From Lithospermum erythrorhizon (taxonomy: Eukaryota > Streptophyta > Magnoliopsida > Boraginales > Boraginaceae), in the NCBI GenBank assembly GCA_019722365.1, contig JADFUC010000886.1:34542-98541 (forward strand): a stretch of 64,000 nucleotides of DNA, given 5' to 3'. This document shows positions 22,940 through 34,640 of this stretch, piece after piece. The notes under the pieces are model-generated. The model had not been told where the DNA came from and did not search any database. It worked only from the letters and a program-made list of their open reading frames with translations. How positions within the stretch are numbered: the first letter of the stretch is position 1; each line of letters begins with the position of its first letter. Both the position numbers and the translations under genes were made by a program.

Positions 22940-24660
22940 TCTAGGTATGTGAAATACTTTGGTGGGGTATCAACTATCCTTTGTCACTTTTGATTGCAGG
23001 GGATATTTCGGAGGAAGGTTTATCTCGACTCCTACTCCATGTATCGGAGGCTATTACAAGCGAGGAAAGGGGTCACGACAAGATAGTCCATCAAATGCAT
23101 GGACCGGTTAGAAGATGTCCACTCAAAGACCTGTTTGAGAATCTGGGCTAGCGTCTTGATAGGAGCTGCAGAAGCCGGACTCTCAAATCGTAGCGAAGAA
23201 GCGGACAGGCGGCTAGGCGGGAACCTTCTCGACACATAGATGAGAACTTTTGGTGTGACGCCGGGAGAACTCAAGCGGCTGTGGTTACGCTTGATATGCT
23301 AACGAGGCATTTGCAATCAGTGCGGCTCGTTCACCATTTCTGCCCGGTGCTAACTCCGGCGATGATTGGCATTATCTCATGGAAAGTAGATGGTTACCCT
23401 AACAATGGTGATAGAAAGCATGCTCCAAAAGATTCAACAACAAGATGACTTTATCACTCAAATATCAGAAAAGATAGCTGATCAAGAGCATAGAGCAAGA
23501 GTGGCTGAAGTTACTCTAAAACAAAAAAAGGTGCCTATGATCTCTAAAATGGGAGATGGGACGACCCATCTATCCGCTCGTGACGCCTCAGGTTCATCAC
23601 AAGGACCGACGAGAAATAAAGTAGAAACTCCTATCATTTTGGCAGATGGGATGATTCCGTGACACAACTAGGAGACATATGTTAGGGGGTCATAAAAGGT
23701 CAGCGAAGATCGGGATTTCGCTTTCGTATACGTAAGCCTGTACCTCCACGTATAGACCGGTGAAAATGCCTAAGGGCTATCAGTCACCCAAATTCCAAGA
23801 CTTCGATGGAAACTGGGAACCCTAAGTATCCCATCAGCCCACTTTGTTGAGGCAGGACATCTTTGGGATTGAAGGGATAAAATGGTCAAAGTTCGTTGCG
23901 ACTCGCCGAGGGAACCCGTTCGATTGGTATAAAGCGTGGAGCTGCATCATAGATAGTTGGAGGCTCAAGCTGGAAGGCAGGAATTTCTCAGCTTCTGATG
24001 CAGACCGTTAGCATGATAGAGCTAGCGCTGCAAACAAAGAAAAGAAGAGCCGATTCTGAGACTTAAGCCGACGATGGAGGAGCTTTAAACTAAGAGAAGT
24101 GCAAAGATAGACTCTCGGAGTCATCAGCTATCAGCATGTCTATCCAAGGAATGCATTGGTACTTGTAGTACATTATGCAAGGAATACTTCCCAAGACATT
24201 CGGCGGTAGCATGAGGAACATGACATGGAGCTCGGCGTTGTTGCAAAGGGATGCGTGTCCTCTGGCCACGGCTTCTCTTCGAAGGTGAATCACGATCACG
24301 AGCCGAGGGGAGCACCTCAAACTTCGAGAAGAAAGAAGCACACATAGTGACTTCTACAACAACTAAGTTCTCATTCAGAACTAAGAAGGTCGAAGGAGGA
24401 ATCGACCTTGGAAAGAAGGAACGTCTTATACTTAAGGAGATGCAAGAGAAGGACTATCACTTCTGAAGTACGGCGTTCCTTCCATGTTTTGGCTTCAGTG
24501 TGAAAGCAAAGCTCATTGAGCTCCTAGAGTCAAAGACCCGAGGGAGGCAAATAGAGAGCGAGGCTTGACACAAGTATCATAGGAAGTAGAGGCGTCCATT
24601 GAAAAATGCTTCATATTCGGCGAGTGATGGTCTCGCGAGAAAGAGGCAATAACCTGGAAG
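22940..24660 (+). pseudogene. Ty3/gypsy gag, copy 2
   Basis: The frame 23390-23662 gives MVTLTMVIESMLQKIQQQDD and continues through ADQEHRARVAEVTLKQKK, a charged N-terminal gag helix. Around 23755-23960 broken frames read YQSPKFQDFDGNWEP, then RRGNPFDWYKAWSCIIDSW. This matches the plant gypsy gag landmark KFxxFDGxGNP, followed by a GxAFDWY segment and the sequence IDSWxxL. Copy 2 keeps more than copy 1. It precedes protease-type sequence at 24.9-25.3 kb. The element is not intact. Confidence 0.7.
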
Positions 24661-24899
24661 AAGACAGAGTATAGCTACACCAGCCACATAACTCGCGTCG
24701 TCCAACCGCTAAGTTGGTACCTAAAGGCTTTTTGGGAAGAAACTTATCGAAGCATGGTGACTACTCGGGCAGTGAGGACCACGAGCATGCCGCGTATGTA
24801 TTTAAAATGGAAATGGGCCTTCGACTCCTGCGAGAAGCAGTGGGGTAGCTACCCGGAAACTGACTAGTCTACAGGCTTTGCTATTCACGTTCAGCATTG

Positions 24900-26700
24900 A
24901 AGACACGCCCTGGCGGATGGTGTTCATAACCCGACACTCTATGTCTGAGGCTGGCGAAGTCGGATAAGGAGAACTCTTTGGTAGATGGAAGATCAGTATG
25001 TAAACATCCTTCTACAGATATTAAAAGGCGTAGGCATCTCTTTAAAGACTTCTGGCTTGATCCGCGTTATAAGCAAGGTTTTTAACCCGAGGCGGGAGGC
25101 AGAGACAGGAAAAGTGAGTGCATTTGGTGATAGGGAAATTAAAAAACACCTCATGGTTTCACGTGATAGATGCCAAGGTCACATAAAATGTCTTACTAGG
25201 AACACCTTGGATCGTAGTAATATCTTTGTAGCCTCGGCGCTCCACGATGCTTAGTATTGCTTAAGGATGGGATGGAGAAAACATTTAAGGCGGATGAGAT
25301 CCATTAGCAATTGAAGAATCCCACTTTGATGATGCCAAATACTGTAAGAGGAGGAGCAAACCCCAGCATGAAGAAAGGTTAAAGGCGCCCCCAGGCCGCC
25401 CCCCCACTTGCCTCAAAGCCCATGTCGACATTACAAGAAGCGAGGGGAAGACTTGGCTCGATCACTCAAAACACAGAACTGCCACCTCAGCAAAAGGTGG
25501 CGGCACTAAGCCTCTTAAAGGTTTCATGATACCTAAAGAAGAACCCAAGATAGAGCATGGAACCATGGGCGCAGCTTCTGACACTCTACTAAAGGCGGGA
25601 TATGATAAGACAAAGTCATGGGACAATTACCACCTAAAGTTACTAGCAATAAAGCACATGGCTTGAACGACACCCAAAAGATGGTAAAAGCAGAAAGGCT
25701 GGAGTACATCAGAACTCAACCACGAAGTTGGAGATACACCAAAACACGGCTTACGTGCTCTAATCAAAGAGGATGACAAACCAACACATAAGCGGAGGAG
25801 ATTGATGAAAAAGACTCCTACAAATCAAATACACAAGAAATGGCCTTTAATATTCCTCGAAGGTTGGGGGAAATCTCAGCCTCACGAAGAAAATCAAGAG
25901 GAAATCAGTTTTGCCAAAGATTGGGGAGACAAGCGCTTCATCTGTCTTTGGCCAGTTGGGAAAACAACCTCAGCGAGAACTCATGAAGGAATCACACGGA
26001 GGTAGAGAAAGTTACGCCTCGTACTGCTTAAACATAGAGGAACAAGATGATGACACGCCAAATAGAGGAACCTTCTTAGTCCAGAAGACGCATCCCTAGG
26101 AAGCGATGAAGGAAAGATTCATGGCCAACCTCCCGTGCATATCAGTGAGGAAAGACGAAGAAACGAGATATGTGGAGCGTGAATTCAAAGACGCCACCTT
26201 GAGCATGGGTATTCCTTAGAGGAAGTAGAGGAATTCAAGACCCAACGATATGTTCATGAATTGACCATATCAGAATACTCACGCACTACCCAACCAAGGG
26301 CGTCCTCCAATGAAGTTCCTCGGGGAAAAGCTCTACCGTCCTTGGAAGCTAATGAAGGCCAAGGATTTATGTCTACGCTTCCCTACATGCTCGGTGAAAG
26401 ATGAAGAGCGTTTGATGTACGAACCCGGGGACACGAGTCTCGTACGCGATTGTCCTCTAGATGAATTAAAGGAACTAGGGGTCCAACGCTATGTCTACAG
26501 ACAAACCCTGTGAGATTATCCTACTTGGGAAAAAACAAATAGTATTCTAGACGAGGTCTTCAAGTGGAATGAGAACTACCCCATGCATCAATTCGTCCAC
26601 GAGCAGACATTATGAAATGAATGGCCGCCTCGAAGACTCATGCCTAGGTATTTAAGCCAACAGTACCCTATATTCATGAAAGTCGTCAAAGGGTTGAGCT
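24900..26700 (+). pseudogene. Ty3/gypsy protease and linker region
   Basis: At about 24985-25260, shifting frames give DGRSVCKHPSTDIKRR, where the family has the active-site DGGSAVNILP. They go on to a decayed GFNQGG-type segment (25085-25120) and HVI-DAK region (25160-25175). This is the retroviral-type aspartic protease, with the catalytic Asp kept but the Gly-Ser following it changed. After 25350 there is the long linker typical of this group: PLKGFTRPL-like near 25520-25550, LGQLPPKVTSNKAHGLN at 25620-25670, and FGQLGKQPQRELMKESHGG at about 25945-26010. RT is not present; the element ends near 26700. Confidence 0.55.
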
Positions 26701-26756
26701 TCAACCAAAACAAACAAAAAGCTTAATAAGTAAGCTAATAAGTAAGCACTACTTAA

Positions 26757-26815
26757 ACTAATTTGGTTTAGGTTAACTTAACTATAGTTGTGTTAGCTTA
26801 ATAGTAAGCTTTCTT
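26757..26815 (+). repeat. Direct repeat, 5' copy (about 60 bp)
   Basis: The 59-bp stretch starting CTAATTTGGTTTAGGTTAAC recurs with few changes at 28392-28450, on the far side of the RT/RNase H remnant. It is rich in the words GTTAGCTTAAT and AGTAAGC. Confidence 0.7.
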
Positions 26816-26869
26816 ATACTTCACAGGCTACTCCGATTTCTATGGCACCGTCTGAGGAATGGCTCTTGC

Positions 26870-27290
26870 ATAGTTGAAGAGGTGTAGACTCAATTACAAA
26901 GACTTGTTAAATAAAGGGATTAAATTCGACCCGGGTAGTTTCACTTTGGGTGCTCTGTGTTGTTTTGCCAAAAGGCGATGGATCTCTGAGGTTGTGTATT
27001 GATTATAGGCGGTTGAATCAAAGTAACAATTAAGAATCGATATCCGTTGCCTAGGATTGATGATCTGTTTGATCAATTGAGGATGCACGTGTATTTTCTA
27101 AGATTGATTTCGAGGTGGAGTTACCGTCGGTTGAGGATTAAAGAGAGGATGAGTGTATGAAGTCGGCATTTAGAACAAGATATGGGCACTCTTGAGTTTT
27201 TCTTTGATCTTGGTTTTGGATTGACGAATGCCCAGTGACATTTATGGACCTTATGGATCGGGTATTCTTCTTTTAGGCTTTATTCTAAAT
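26870..27290 (+). pseudogene. Ty3/gypsy reverse transcriptase remnant
   Basis: Frames give LLNKGIKFDP near 26905, GDGSLRLCIDYRRLNQS at about 26975-27022, then VFSKIDF near 27095 and a TAFRTRYGH-like stretch at about 27160-27190, followed by the MDLMDRVF motif near 27245-27270. This is the central part of the gypsy RT (fingers and palm) including the first catalytic Asp, in FSKID. The YxDD box should follow near 27310 but is not legible. It belongs to the family whose RNase H follows at 27.7 kb. Confidence 0.7.
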
Positions 27291-27689
27291 TTGTGAGGTG
27301 GTCTTTTGTCGATGGCATTTAATAGTGAGGAGGCATGAGGGCACTTGAGGTGTGTTGGAGACCTTGAGGAGAAGCAATTGTATGCTTAATTTTCTAGAGG
27401 TGTGAATTGGTTGGGGAAGGTGCATTTTTTTTTTAGTTCATGTGATTTCGGTGAGGAGTATAAGTGTTGATCATCGAGGAAAGTTGGTGTGATGAATTGG
27501 GAGCGACCCATGAAGTGTTATGGAAATAAGAGGGGCTTTAAGGTCTAAGGAGATATTATCAGTCATTTATCACGAGTTTCTTGATTATCAAACAACAACG
27601 ACTAGTTATTGGAAGGGAGTTCCATTTGTTATGAGTGAGAGTTGTGAGGCAGGTGTTATAATGAGTTGAAGAAATTGACTACCGCCCGG

Positions 27690-28110
27690 TGTTGATTCTT
27701 CCCTCGGGGACACTTGTTGATGGACCAATAGCCATTTATGGTAGTGCTTCATAAAGGGTTGGGATGTGTACTAGTGCAACATGGTAAGGTAGTAGAATAT
27801 GCATCGCAACAGTTGAAAAATGATGAGAAGAAGAATTATCTAGTGATTTAGTTAAAATTTTATGAATTACATTTGCAACTTAAGATTTGGAGGCACTATT
27901 TGTATGGTGTGACGTGTCAGATTTTTACCGATCACAAGAGTTTAAAGTACCTGCCTACGCAAAGAGATTTAAATCTGAGGCAACGAAGGTGGATGGAGTT
28001 TATTAGCGATTATGATGTTTCCATGATGTCGTCACAGGCGAATGTGGTAGCTGATGCATTAAGTTGTAAGGGAAAGGTTAAGGAGCCGTTGAATGAAATG
28101 AAATAACTAG
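27690..28110 (+). pseudogene. Ty3/gypsy RNase H remnant
   Basis: The 27873-28106 frame is open for 77 codons and reads [20 protein letters not shown], then [20 protein letters not shown] and further VVADALS. This is the conserved C-terminal half of the gypsy RNase H, with its DHKSLKY and [11 protein letters not shown] landmarks. The N-terminal half upstream (27690-27870) is broken but shows YGSAS, where the first catalytic Asp is expected. No integrase follows; sequence passes into an LTR at about 28175. Confidence 0.8.
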
Positions 28111-28174
28111 GTGTTAATTTTGGAATGGGAGTTAATGGAGGAGATTAAACATTTCGGAGAAATTATTAAAAATA

Positions 28175-30764
28175 ATATCATATTGGTTGACGGGGCAACT
28201 TGAAGGTAGTATAAATAATTTGGGAGTGGTGTGGTTAAGTCGAATCGAGAATTAATATGAATTGTAACTCTGAAAATAATTTTAGGCGTGTAGTATTATT
28301 GGTGATATATATATTTTATCATTTTATATTTAATTTAATTACTATAACACAAAACCATAAACCATTCCATTATTTTATCATGAAACCATAAGCTAATTTG
28401 GGTTAGGTTAACTTAGCTATAGTTGAGTTAGCTTAATAAGTAAGCATTAAATATCAAAAACAAAGAAAAAACTAAATACTCCATTTTCTCCATAGCCATC
28501 CACCTCCTCCCCTCATCCCAAATTTTTCTCTATTTTTTTAAAATTAAAAGAAACTTAAGCTCAAGTTCATCCCCAAGCATTCTAGTCATTTTAAAGGTAT
28601 AAATTGTCTCTTGATTACATAACCATTTGAATTGTTATTTGATTTAAAATTGAAAATAATAGTCAATCTCTTGGCCGTGCATGTTTAATCCAAGTATAAA
28701 TAAGGACATGAGAACCTGCTTGATGATAACATTTTAAGTAGATGATATTGATCTATATAATTGTTGACTATTGTTGACCTTTTAAATTAAAAATAGGAAA
28801 TGTATTTCAAATGGCGATTCAGTTTATAAACAATACATAACATTAGGAGTTGATACGTAGAAAACTTTTGATTTTGAGTCGTTTTCTATTTATTATGATT
28901 TTTGTAAGTTAAAATGGATAGAAAATGTATAAAAAATGAAATAAATACTATATTATTGATAAATTAAAATGATTGAAAATTCATATTCCCCACTGTATCT
29001 AGAGTAACTTCACCAAAATTTGAAGTGTTTCGAAATTGTTTACTATTTTTGGTGATTTAATTACTAAAACATGTTTTTAAATCAAGAGGAGCTGAATTAG
29101 AGTTTAAAAATAAAATTGATGATGTTCCAATAACTTTGACGTTGTATGTGAGCTACATACCAAATTTCGTGATTTTTAAAAGGGTTTAACTATTTATTTT
29201 GATTTATGGGTGTTAAAGTGACTAGCATTGTATTTAAATGGAGAAAAATAATTTTTGGGGCATAAAATCGGTTTTTGGCAGAATGGTTGGGATCTTAACA
29301 CACATTTTGAGCTAGGATAATTATATTGAGGTTTTTTGTTTTATTAGGTATTTATTTGGGAATTAAAGAAGTAAAAATGGAGAAATTCTAAAGTAAAAAA
29401 TGATACTTTAAAAAGGGAGTTAAATTCTGAAATAATAATAATCTTTGGGGATGATATTTTAGGTAGTTGAGGATGTTAAAATATAAAACAAGTCTAGAAC
29501 TGAAGAGGTTATTATAAGACAATATTAGGAGTAAAAGCATAAATGTTGAGATGTTAACATGAAATCGTTTTGAATAGGAGTTGAGCGAGAACCGGGTGCT
29601 AGGACTAACTAGTTGAATACTAGTAGATTTCGCTATTACTCGAGGTGAGTACATATCTCCCGTATGGTAACTTATTACATATGGTGTTATGTGTATTGAT
29701 ATATATGTGTGTCGTTGGTTGAGTTGCTGTAAATAGTTGGTTATATTGTATATAGGGTGCTTGATACTGAAATGTTATACGCATGTTTAAGTATGGGTTG
29801 ATTAATTGCATGATGAGTTATACATTAGTTGTGGAGATTTATTGGTGGTTTGTGGATATTCTATAATAGACTCACGCTAGCTGAGAGCTACGAATGTGAT
29901 TGATAACACGGCAACCCTAAAATTCTGAAGCGGTAGATACTGTATTATAGGTGCGGTAGATAAAACCACCATCGAGAAGGACACAAAGAGGCTCCCCCAT
30001 AGGTAGAGGTAGAAGTGTATATATATATTTATACATATGCTCGTTGTTTAAGGGCCATAGGAGTGGTGTTTATGATGGGAAGTTAGTATTATGCGTGGTG
30101 TACACTTTCTGAGTGTGGAGCTCTATGTTGATTCATAAGTTGTGTATTTGATACAACCGTTGATGCGTTTGACCTTATATTATTATGCCCCGTATTTATG
30201 ATTTAAATTATGCCTATAAGGATGTATGCCTTTATACATGTGTACGTATGTGTGGTTGATTACCATCCGTGCGATATTTATTCACTAAGCCGTAGGCTTT
30301 TTCTATGGCCGGGCATTTTATGTCGAGGTTGTTAGGAGTTGATTGATGAGGTTGCAGAGGAGCTACATTGGCAAGTTTCTAAATAAGATCGTAGGTAAGA
30401 CGGTGGTGGCTAGAAAGTCCTCAGCGATCCGCTTCATCTGATGATTCCTTTTGTCGTGTCTCAAAACATATGTTGTATTTTTCAGGAGTCATGTTAGACC
30501 ATACTATTACTATGATCTATTTTGGAGATTATCTCGTTATGATGTTTGGTTGTATTATTCATACTTTGATGTATGATTATATGTTGGATGATGTATTTTA
30601 GAGGTGTGTTATTGGTTCACCGCGATGGATAAAAGTATTTCATTATTATTATTATTATTATCAATTGAAGTCTTTTTATGTTGTGATCCATCCATTGGTG
30701 ACTCTGGTGTTCAGGTTGATAATGATCCTAACCTTAGGGAGGCCGACCTGGGCGGGTCGTTACA
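28175..30764 (+). mobile_element. Gypsy-type LTR (copy 2 of the 510-2728 family)
   Basis: It is related to the LTRs at 510-2728, 34641-36008 and 40087-41203. Shared are AAGGTAGTATAAATAATTTG (28203-28222), the block ATAGGAGTTGAGCGAG with GAGTACATATCTCCCG near 29574-29660, and the 3' end ATTATTATTATTATTATC with GAAGTCTTTTTATG near 30645-30680. It ends GGGCGGGTCGTTACA at 30750-30764, the complement of the TGTAACGACCCGCCC start typical of plant gypsy LTRs. What follows is another element's minisatellite, not a primer-binding site. Confidence 0.7.
28392..28450 (+). repeat. Direct repeat, 3' copy (about 60 bp)
   Basis: Partner of 26757-26815; both begin CTAATTTGG and run through TTAGGTTAACTTA to GTTAGCTTAAT. 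This copy lies inside the LTR. Confidence 0.7.
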
Positions 30765-30770
30765 CCACAA

Positions 30771-31047
30771 CCTCTTGAGCACAAGGACAAACTGCCCGCA
30801 ACCTCCTGAGCATGAGGATAAACTACCCACAACCTCCTGAGCATGAGGATAAAATTCCCTGACCCTCACAGGCACAAGGATAAGCTGCCCGCCCACCTCC
30901 GAGGCATGAGGATAAACTGCCATGACCCCACGAGCATGAGGATAAATTGCCCACTCACTCCTTGATCTGAGCTTAGGCTATCAGCCTCGCTCTGAGCATG
31001 AGGATAAGCGCCCAAACCTCTCGAGCATGAGGATAAACTACCATGCC
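30771..31047 (+). repeat. 31-bp minisatellite, about 8 copies
   Basis: Units begin CCTCCTGAGCATGAGGATAA and end in CTGCCCACAA-like sequence. I count about eight over 277 bp, with one unit interrupted by an unrelated insert at 30953-30990. The period is 31-33 bp. Directly after it comes CTACGTTTGGCTTGATCC and GAGATACGTAGGCA (31085-31130), words typical of the 3' non-coding region of a group of plant gypsy elements. The array is thus probably internal to an element. Confidence 0.8.
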
Positions 31048-31049
31048 GG

Positions 31050-33350
31050 TAACAACGAGGAATAAATTATCAAAGCCTTGAACTACGTTTGGCTTGATCC
31101 GCCGAGGCGATCCGCGCGAGATACGTAGGCAACATGATACGTATCAAGTACAACCATAATCTAAAATAATATTCATGTTATCCTGCAAAGGTCACAGTAA
31201 ATAAAACTAAAGGCATGCTATAAAAGAATGGAAAGTAGCAGCAATAAAACATTCATCAGAAGGGAAATGCATTAAGTGGAATAAAACCATGGCAAAAAAT
31301 CCAATACATCAAGAATTGCAAAAAGAAAAGTAAAGGCGAATCCATACTTCCCGAGTCGGAGTCGAGCAAGGGCTCTGGTGTTCCCCAAAGTGCGGCCCGA
31401 TTGTCGAGTTCAAACCCCTAAAGTCGAAACTTCAAAGGGCTAATATCTACGACTTCGAGAGCGGGCCAGAGGGCCTCACCTATCAAAAGCGACCATCTCT
31501 TGGCAAGCAGTGGCCATACAAAGAAATTCGAAGTAGATCAGCGGCGCAAAGTTATGGAGTGTTACATTAAAAGCGATTAAGTTTTGACGGGAGCCAAAAT
31601 TTGAATTTTTGCAAAAATTGTTTCTATAGTTTTAGAATACAAAAAGGCCAAAAATAAATTTTTATCATCAAAACTAGTACATGAAAGCAATTGGTAATTA
31701 CAAGCACAACAAAAAAATCAAGTTCAAGATTCAGGCATTCACATGATCATCAAAATATATAAAGTTTTGATTTTTTTATGATGGATTAAAGCATGAAAAT
31801 CATCGAAAACATGTCTGATATCATCCATACTGTGTGCGGGTAATTAAAGTATAAGAAAGATATAAAGTTACTAACTTTATTGATAGAAATTCAAAATTCT
31901 TCAAAAGTTGTAAACTTTGATGGAAATCTCAGCTTTGTCTTGCAAAAAATCACGGAAAGTATTGAAGTATGATCACATGATGTATAAAAATATTAAAGGT
32001 ATCAAGTTAATAAGAAAAGAAAGAAGAAAAGCAAAAAAAAAAAAAATATACTCCCATAAACACCATAGAATCCTTGAGGCGAGAGAAGAAAAGAAGATGA
32101 AATTTTAATTTTTGACTAAATCTAAATGCTTAAATAAGCAAAGCCTAGTAAACCCGAAGCCCATTGCTTGGTTCTTGTTGGAGAAGTAAGGTTCGTGTTT
32201 GGAAATTGAGGCAATCGAACACTCCCGCCACATGGGTCGTTCGAAAATCATCAAAAAATAAATGGGATGGCCGAAAATTTTCACGTGAAAATTTATCCCA
32301 AATATTTATGATTGGCAAAATAAACCAATACCAAAATTTGAAAAATTGCAAAAAAAAATAGAAGTTTAACTTTAAATTAAACTCTAAAGTAAAAATAATT
32401 AATTCTACAAACCCACGAGGGGTCAAGATTAATTATTTTAAATATTTAACATGACTCGAATTCATGTTAAAATTGTAAATATTAATTCCATTAAATAAAA
32501 GCGAGGATTGATTAATATAGATACAATAAATCTAGATTACTAACATATAACGCATTTATGTTAGTAGTAATACTTCTATAAAATTAATTATCATTAAATC
32601 TCTACGGATAGAAATTAAAGCGGGATCTTAACATGTATTAAATTCATATTGGCATTAAATCTTAGACAAAATTGAAAATTCCTATTAAAATCCTCTGCAG
32701 GATAAAGAATTAATGAATTTTTAACATGTATTAAATTCATGTGTTAATACTAAACCCTCGAAGTAATTTAATTCTCTAAATTGAAATTAAAAACGGGATC
32801 AAACACGGATTGGTATTAAATCCCATATAAATTAAGTCTTCGTTAAGTCAATCTTGGACCGAAGACTTGAGTGGGGCGTCGTGATATACAAATCATGTCT
32901 GTAAATCTAAACAAGTCAACCATCCCTCTGAAGTCACTCAAATGACCCAGGGGTTGACCGAGGGGCTTGTGATAAAGTATGAGTGTTGAAAATCGGTAAG
33001 AACAAGTAATCATCCTTAGTCCCAAATGACATGGATGATGATTAAGGACGATAGCCTTAAATGCAACCTCTGATGAAGTCCAAAATATAGTTGATACAAA
33101 CTCTAGACCTCGCAGATGAGAGAAGTGTTAACTAGGACAAGATGTGTCTTAAATTCACACGGAGGCGAGTCGAGGATACAGCTTAAATCGACAAGTCAAA
33201 CAAAGGGCCGAATGCCATCAATAAAGAGAGAGCAACACGTCTTTGAAAATAAAGACTCATGAAAAATAAACACGTGTTGAAAATGGACATTATGCAGGTG
33301 GAACCCGGCCTTTCTACTAAATATGTACACAGTTAGAGGCAATCTCTGGC
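31050..33350 (+). mobile_element. 3' non-coding region and LTR start, second gypsy family
   Basis: The stretch has no gene. It starts with the CTACGTTTGGCTTGATCC and GATACGTAGGCA words that mark the 3' internal end of plant Tat-like gypsy elements. It includes a purine-rich run near 31320-31345, then AT-rich sequence and the palindromic repeat cluster at 32430-32830. The LTR probably begins within it (a TGTTACATT lies at 31560), because sequence homologous to LTR copy A starts at 33355. The open frame at 31917-32108 is lysine-rich and looks incidental. Confidence 0.4.
32430..32830. repeat. AT-rich palindromic repeat cluster, ~90-bp period
   Basis: Four versions of a palindromic word (TTAACATGTATTAAATTCAT and variants) occur at about 32450, 32540, 32630 and 32720, separated by a TTAATT/ATTAAAT-rich spacer. 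The copies are diverged. No coding content. Confidence 0.5.
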
Positions 33351-33354
33351 AGAC

Positions 33355-34640
33355 ATCGAAAATTTTATCAAAATAATAATTAAATTGATGATTAGGCAAT
33401 TAATCGAAATTAATTAAAAGAATACAACCAAAAGATGCTGACATGGTGATTAGAGATTTACCGATTAAACCTAAATTCAAATTAAATCCTCGATCGCACG
33501 AGGTTCGCAGTAATTAAGCCACAGGAATGTCGAGTAAAAATAAGGGGTTTTTTTTTTACATTAATTAACCTAAAATTGAACTTCGAAATAGGGCTCGAGA
33601 AAATAGCCTCGTATTAAATGTCGGTGAAATTAGGGGCTGAAACCCCGATTTTATAGAATTAAAATCGGCTATAAGGAGCAATCCGGAAGCCACGTGGCTC
33701 AAAATGGAGAATCAAAAACTACGGGTTCCAGTGAAGACTCAAGAAATTTGGGGGTTAAAATCAAAAGCTACAAAAGTCCGAGGGGACCTCAAGTAGGTGC
33801 CTACTTTTCGCGTTTTCTTAGTGGCAAGGCGTGTTTTTATCATGATCCGAATCTTGCCTTAAAAATCAGCAGTTAAAGATCATAATCCACGGAAAGGCGA
33901 ACCAACCAATCGAAGCAAGCATTTGAAGCCGAGCCTATATAAACCCCTATTTGTTCGAAAATTCAATCACAATAGCATCACATTCGCATCCAAAAGCCAC
34001 GAGAAAATAGAGAAAATCCTCTGTGATTTCTCTAGTTAAATCTTTTTAAACGCCCGACAAAACACCATGTGATGGCTGGAAAACACCTCAGTGGCCAAAA
34101 TAGGTCTGCTGAAATCAAGATTCGCACAAACAACGCAGTGCTTCAAGTTTGAAGCAAAATCGTGAGAATCGGCGAAAGTTTCTCAAGAGCGCTTCAAATA
34201 TTTAGGAATAAGCTAAATAGCCCTGATTATTCACTAATCTTGCATGAACACCTAAAAATCTCATGTTTGATTCATGGAAGTCGAGATATAGATATCTTAT
34301 TTGGCGTTAGGTCGATAATTTGGATTAGTTGATCGGTATCATCGACAAGGTTGGAGCCTTCACGCTTAAATGCGATCATCACTATGCAACAATAGAAGTT
34401 GCTAAAGGCCGTTGTAGTATAAGCTAGAAATAACGTTGCTTCAAAGCTTAAATCAAGTCAAGTGAGGCCAAATCTCACTAGAAGTCCCACATTTTCCTCT
34501 GTGGCATTTGCTAAGGCCGTTGTAGTACAAGCAAGCGGCCAGCTGTAATACTTACTATCACTCCATACAGCTTAAAACTCGGAGTTCTATCCCAAATCAA
34601 ATTCCATCAAAGACAAGAGGCCTCTCAAGCTACAAAGTTG
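33355..34640 (+). mobile_element. LTR of the second Ty3/gypsy family (copy B)
   Basis: Runs in parallel with 18810-20085: AATAATTAAATTGAT, the TTAATTAACC block near 33560, GGAAGCCACGTGGCTCAAAA at 33683-33702, the TATATAAACCC block near 33935 (a possible TATA box), and CATCAAAGACAAGAGG at 34606-34621. It is interrupted after CAAGCTACAAAG by the gypsy LTR that starts at 34641; its 3' end reappears at 36010. Confidence 0.7.

Noticed and set aside
30771..31047. CRISPR-like array
   Set aside because: Direct head-to-tail 31-bp units without unique spacers, in a plant genome; it is a minisatellite.
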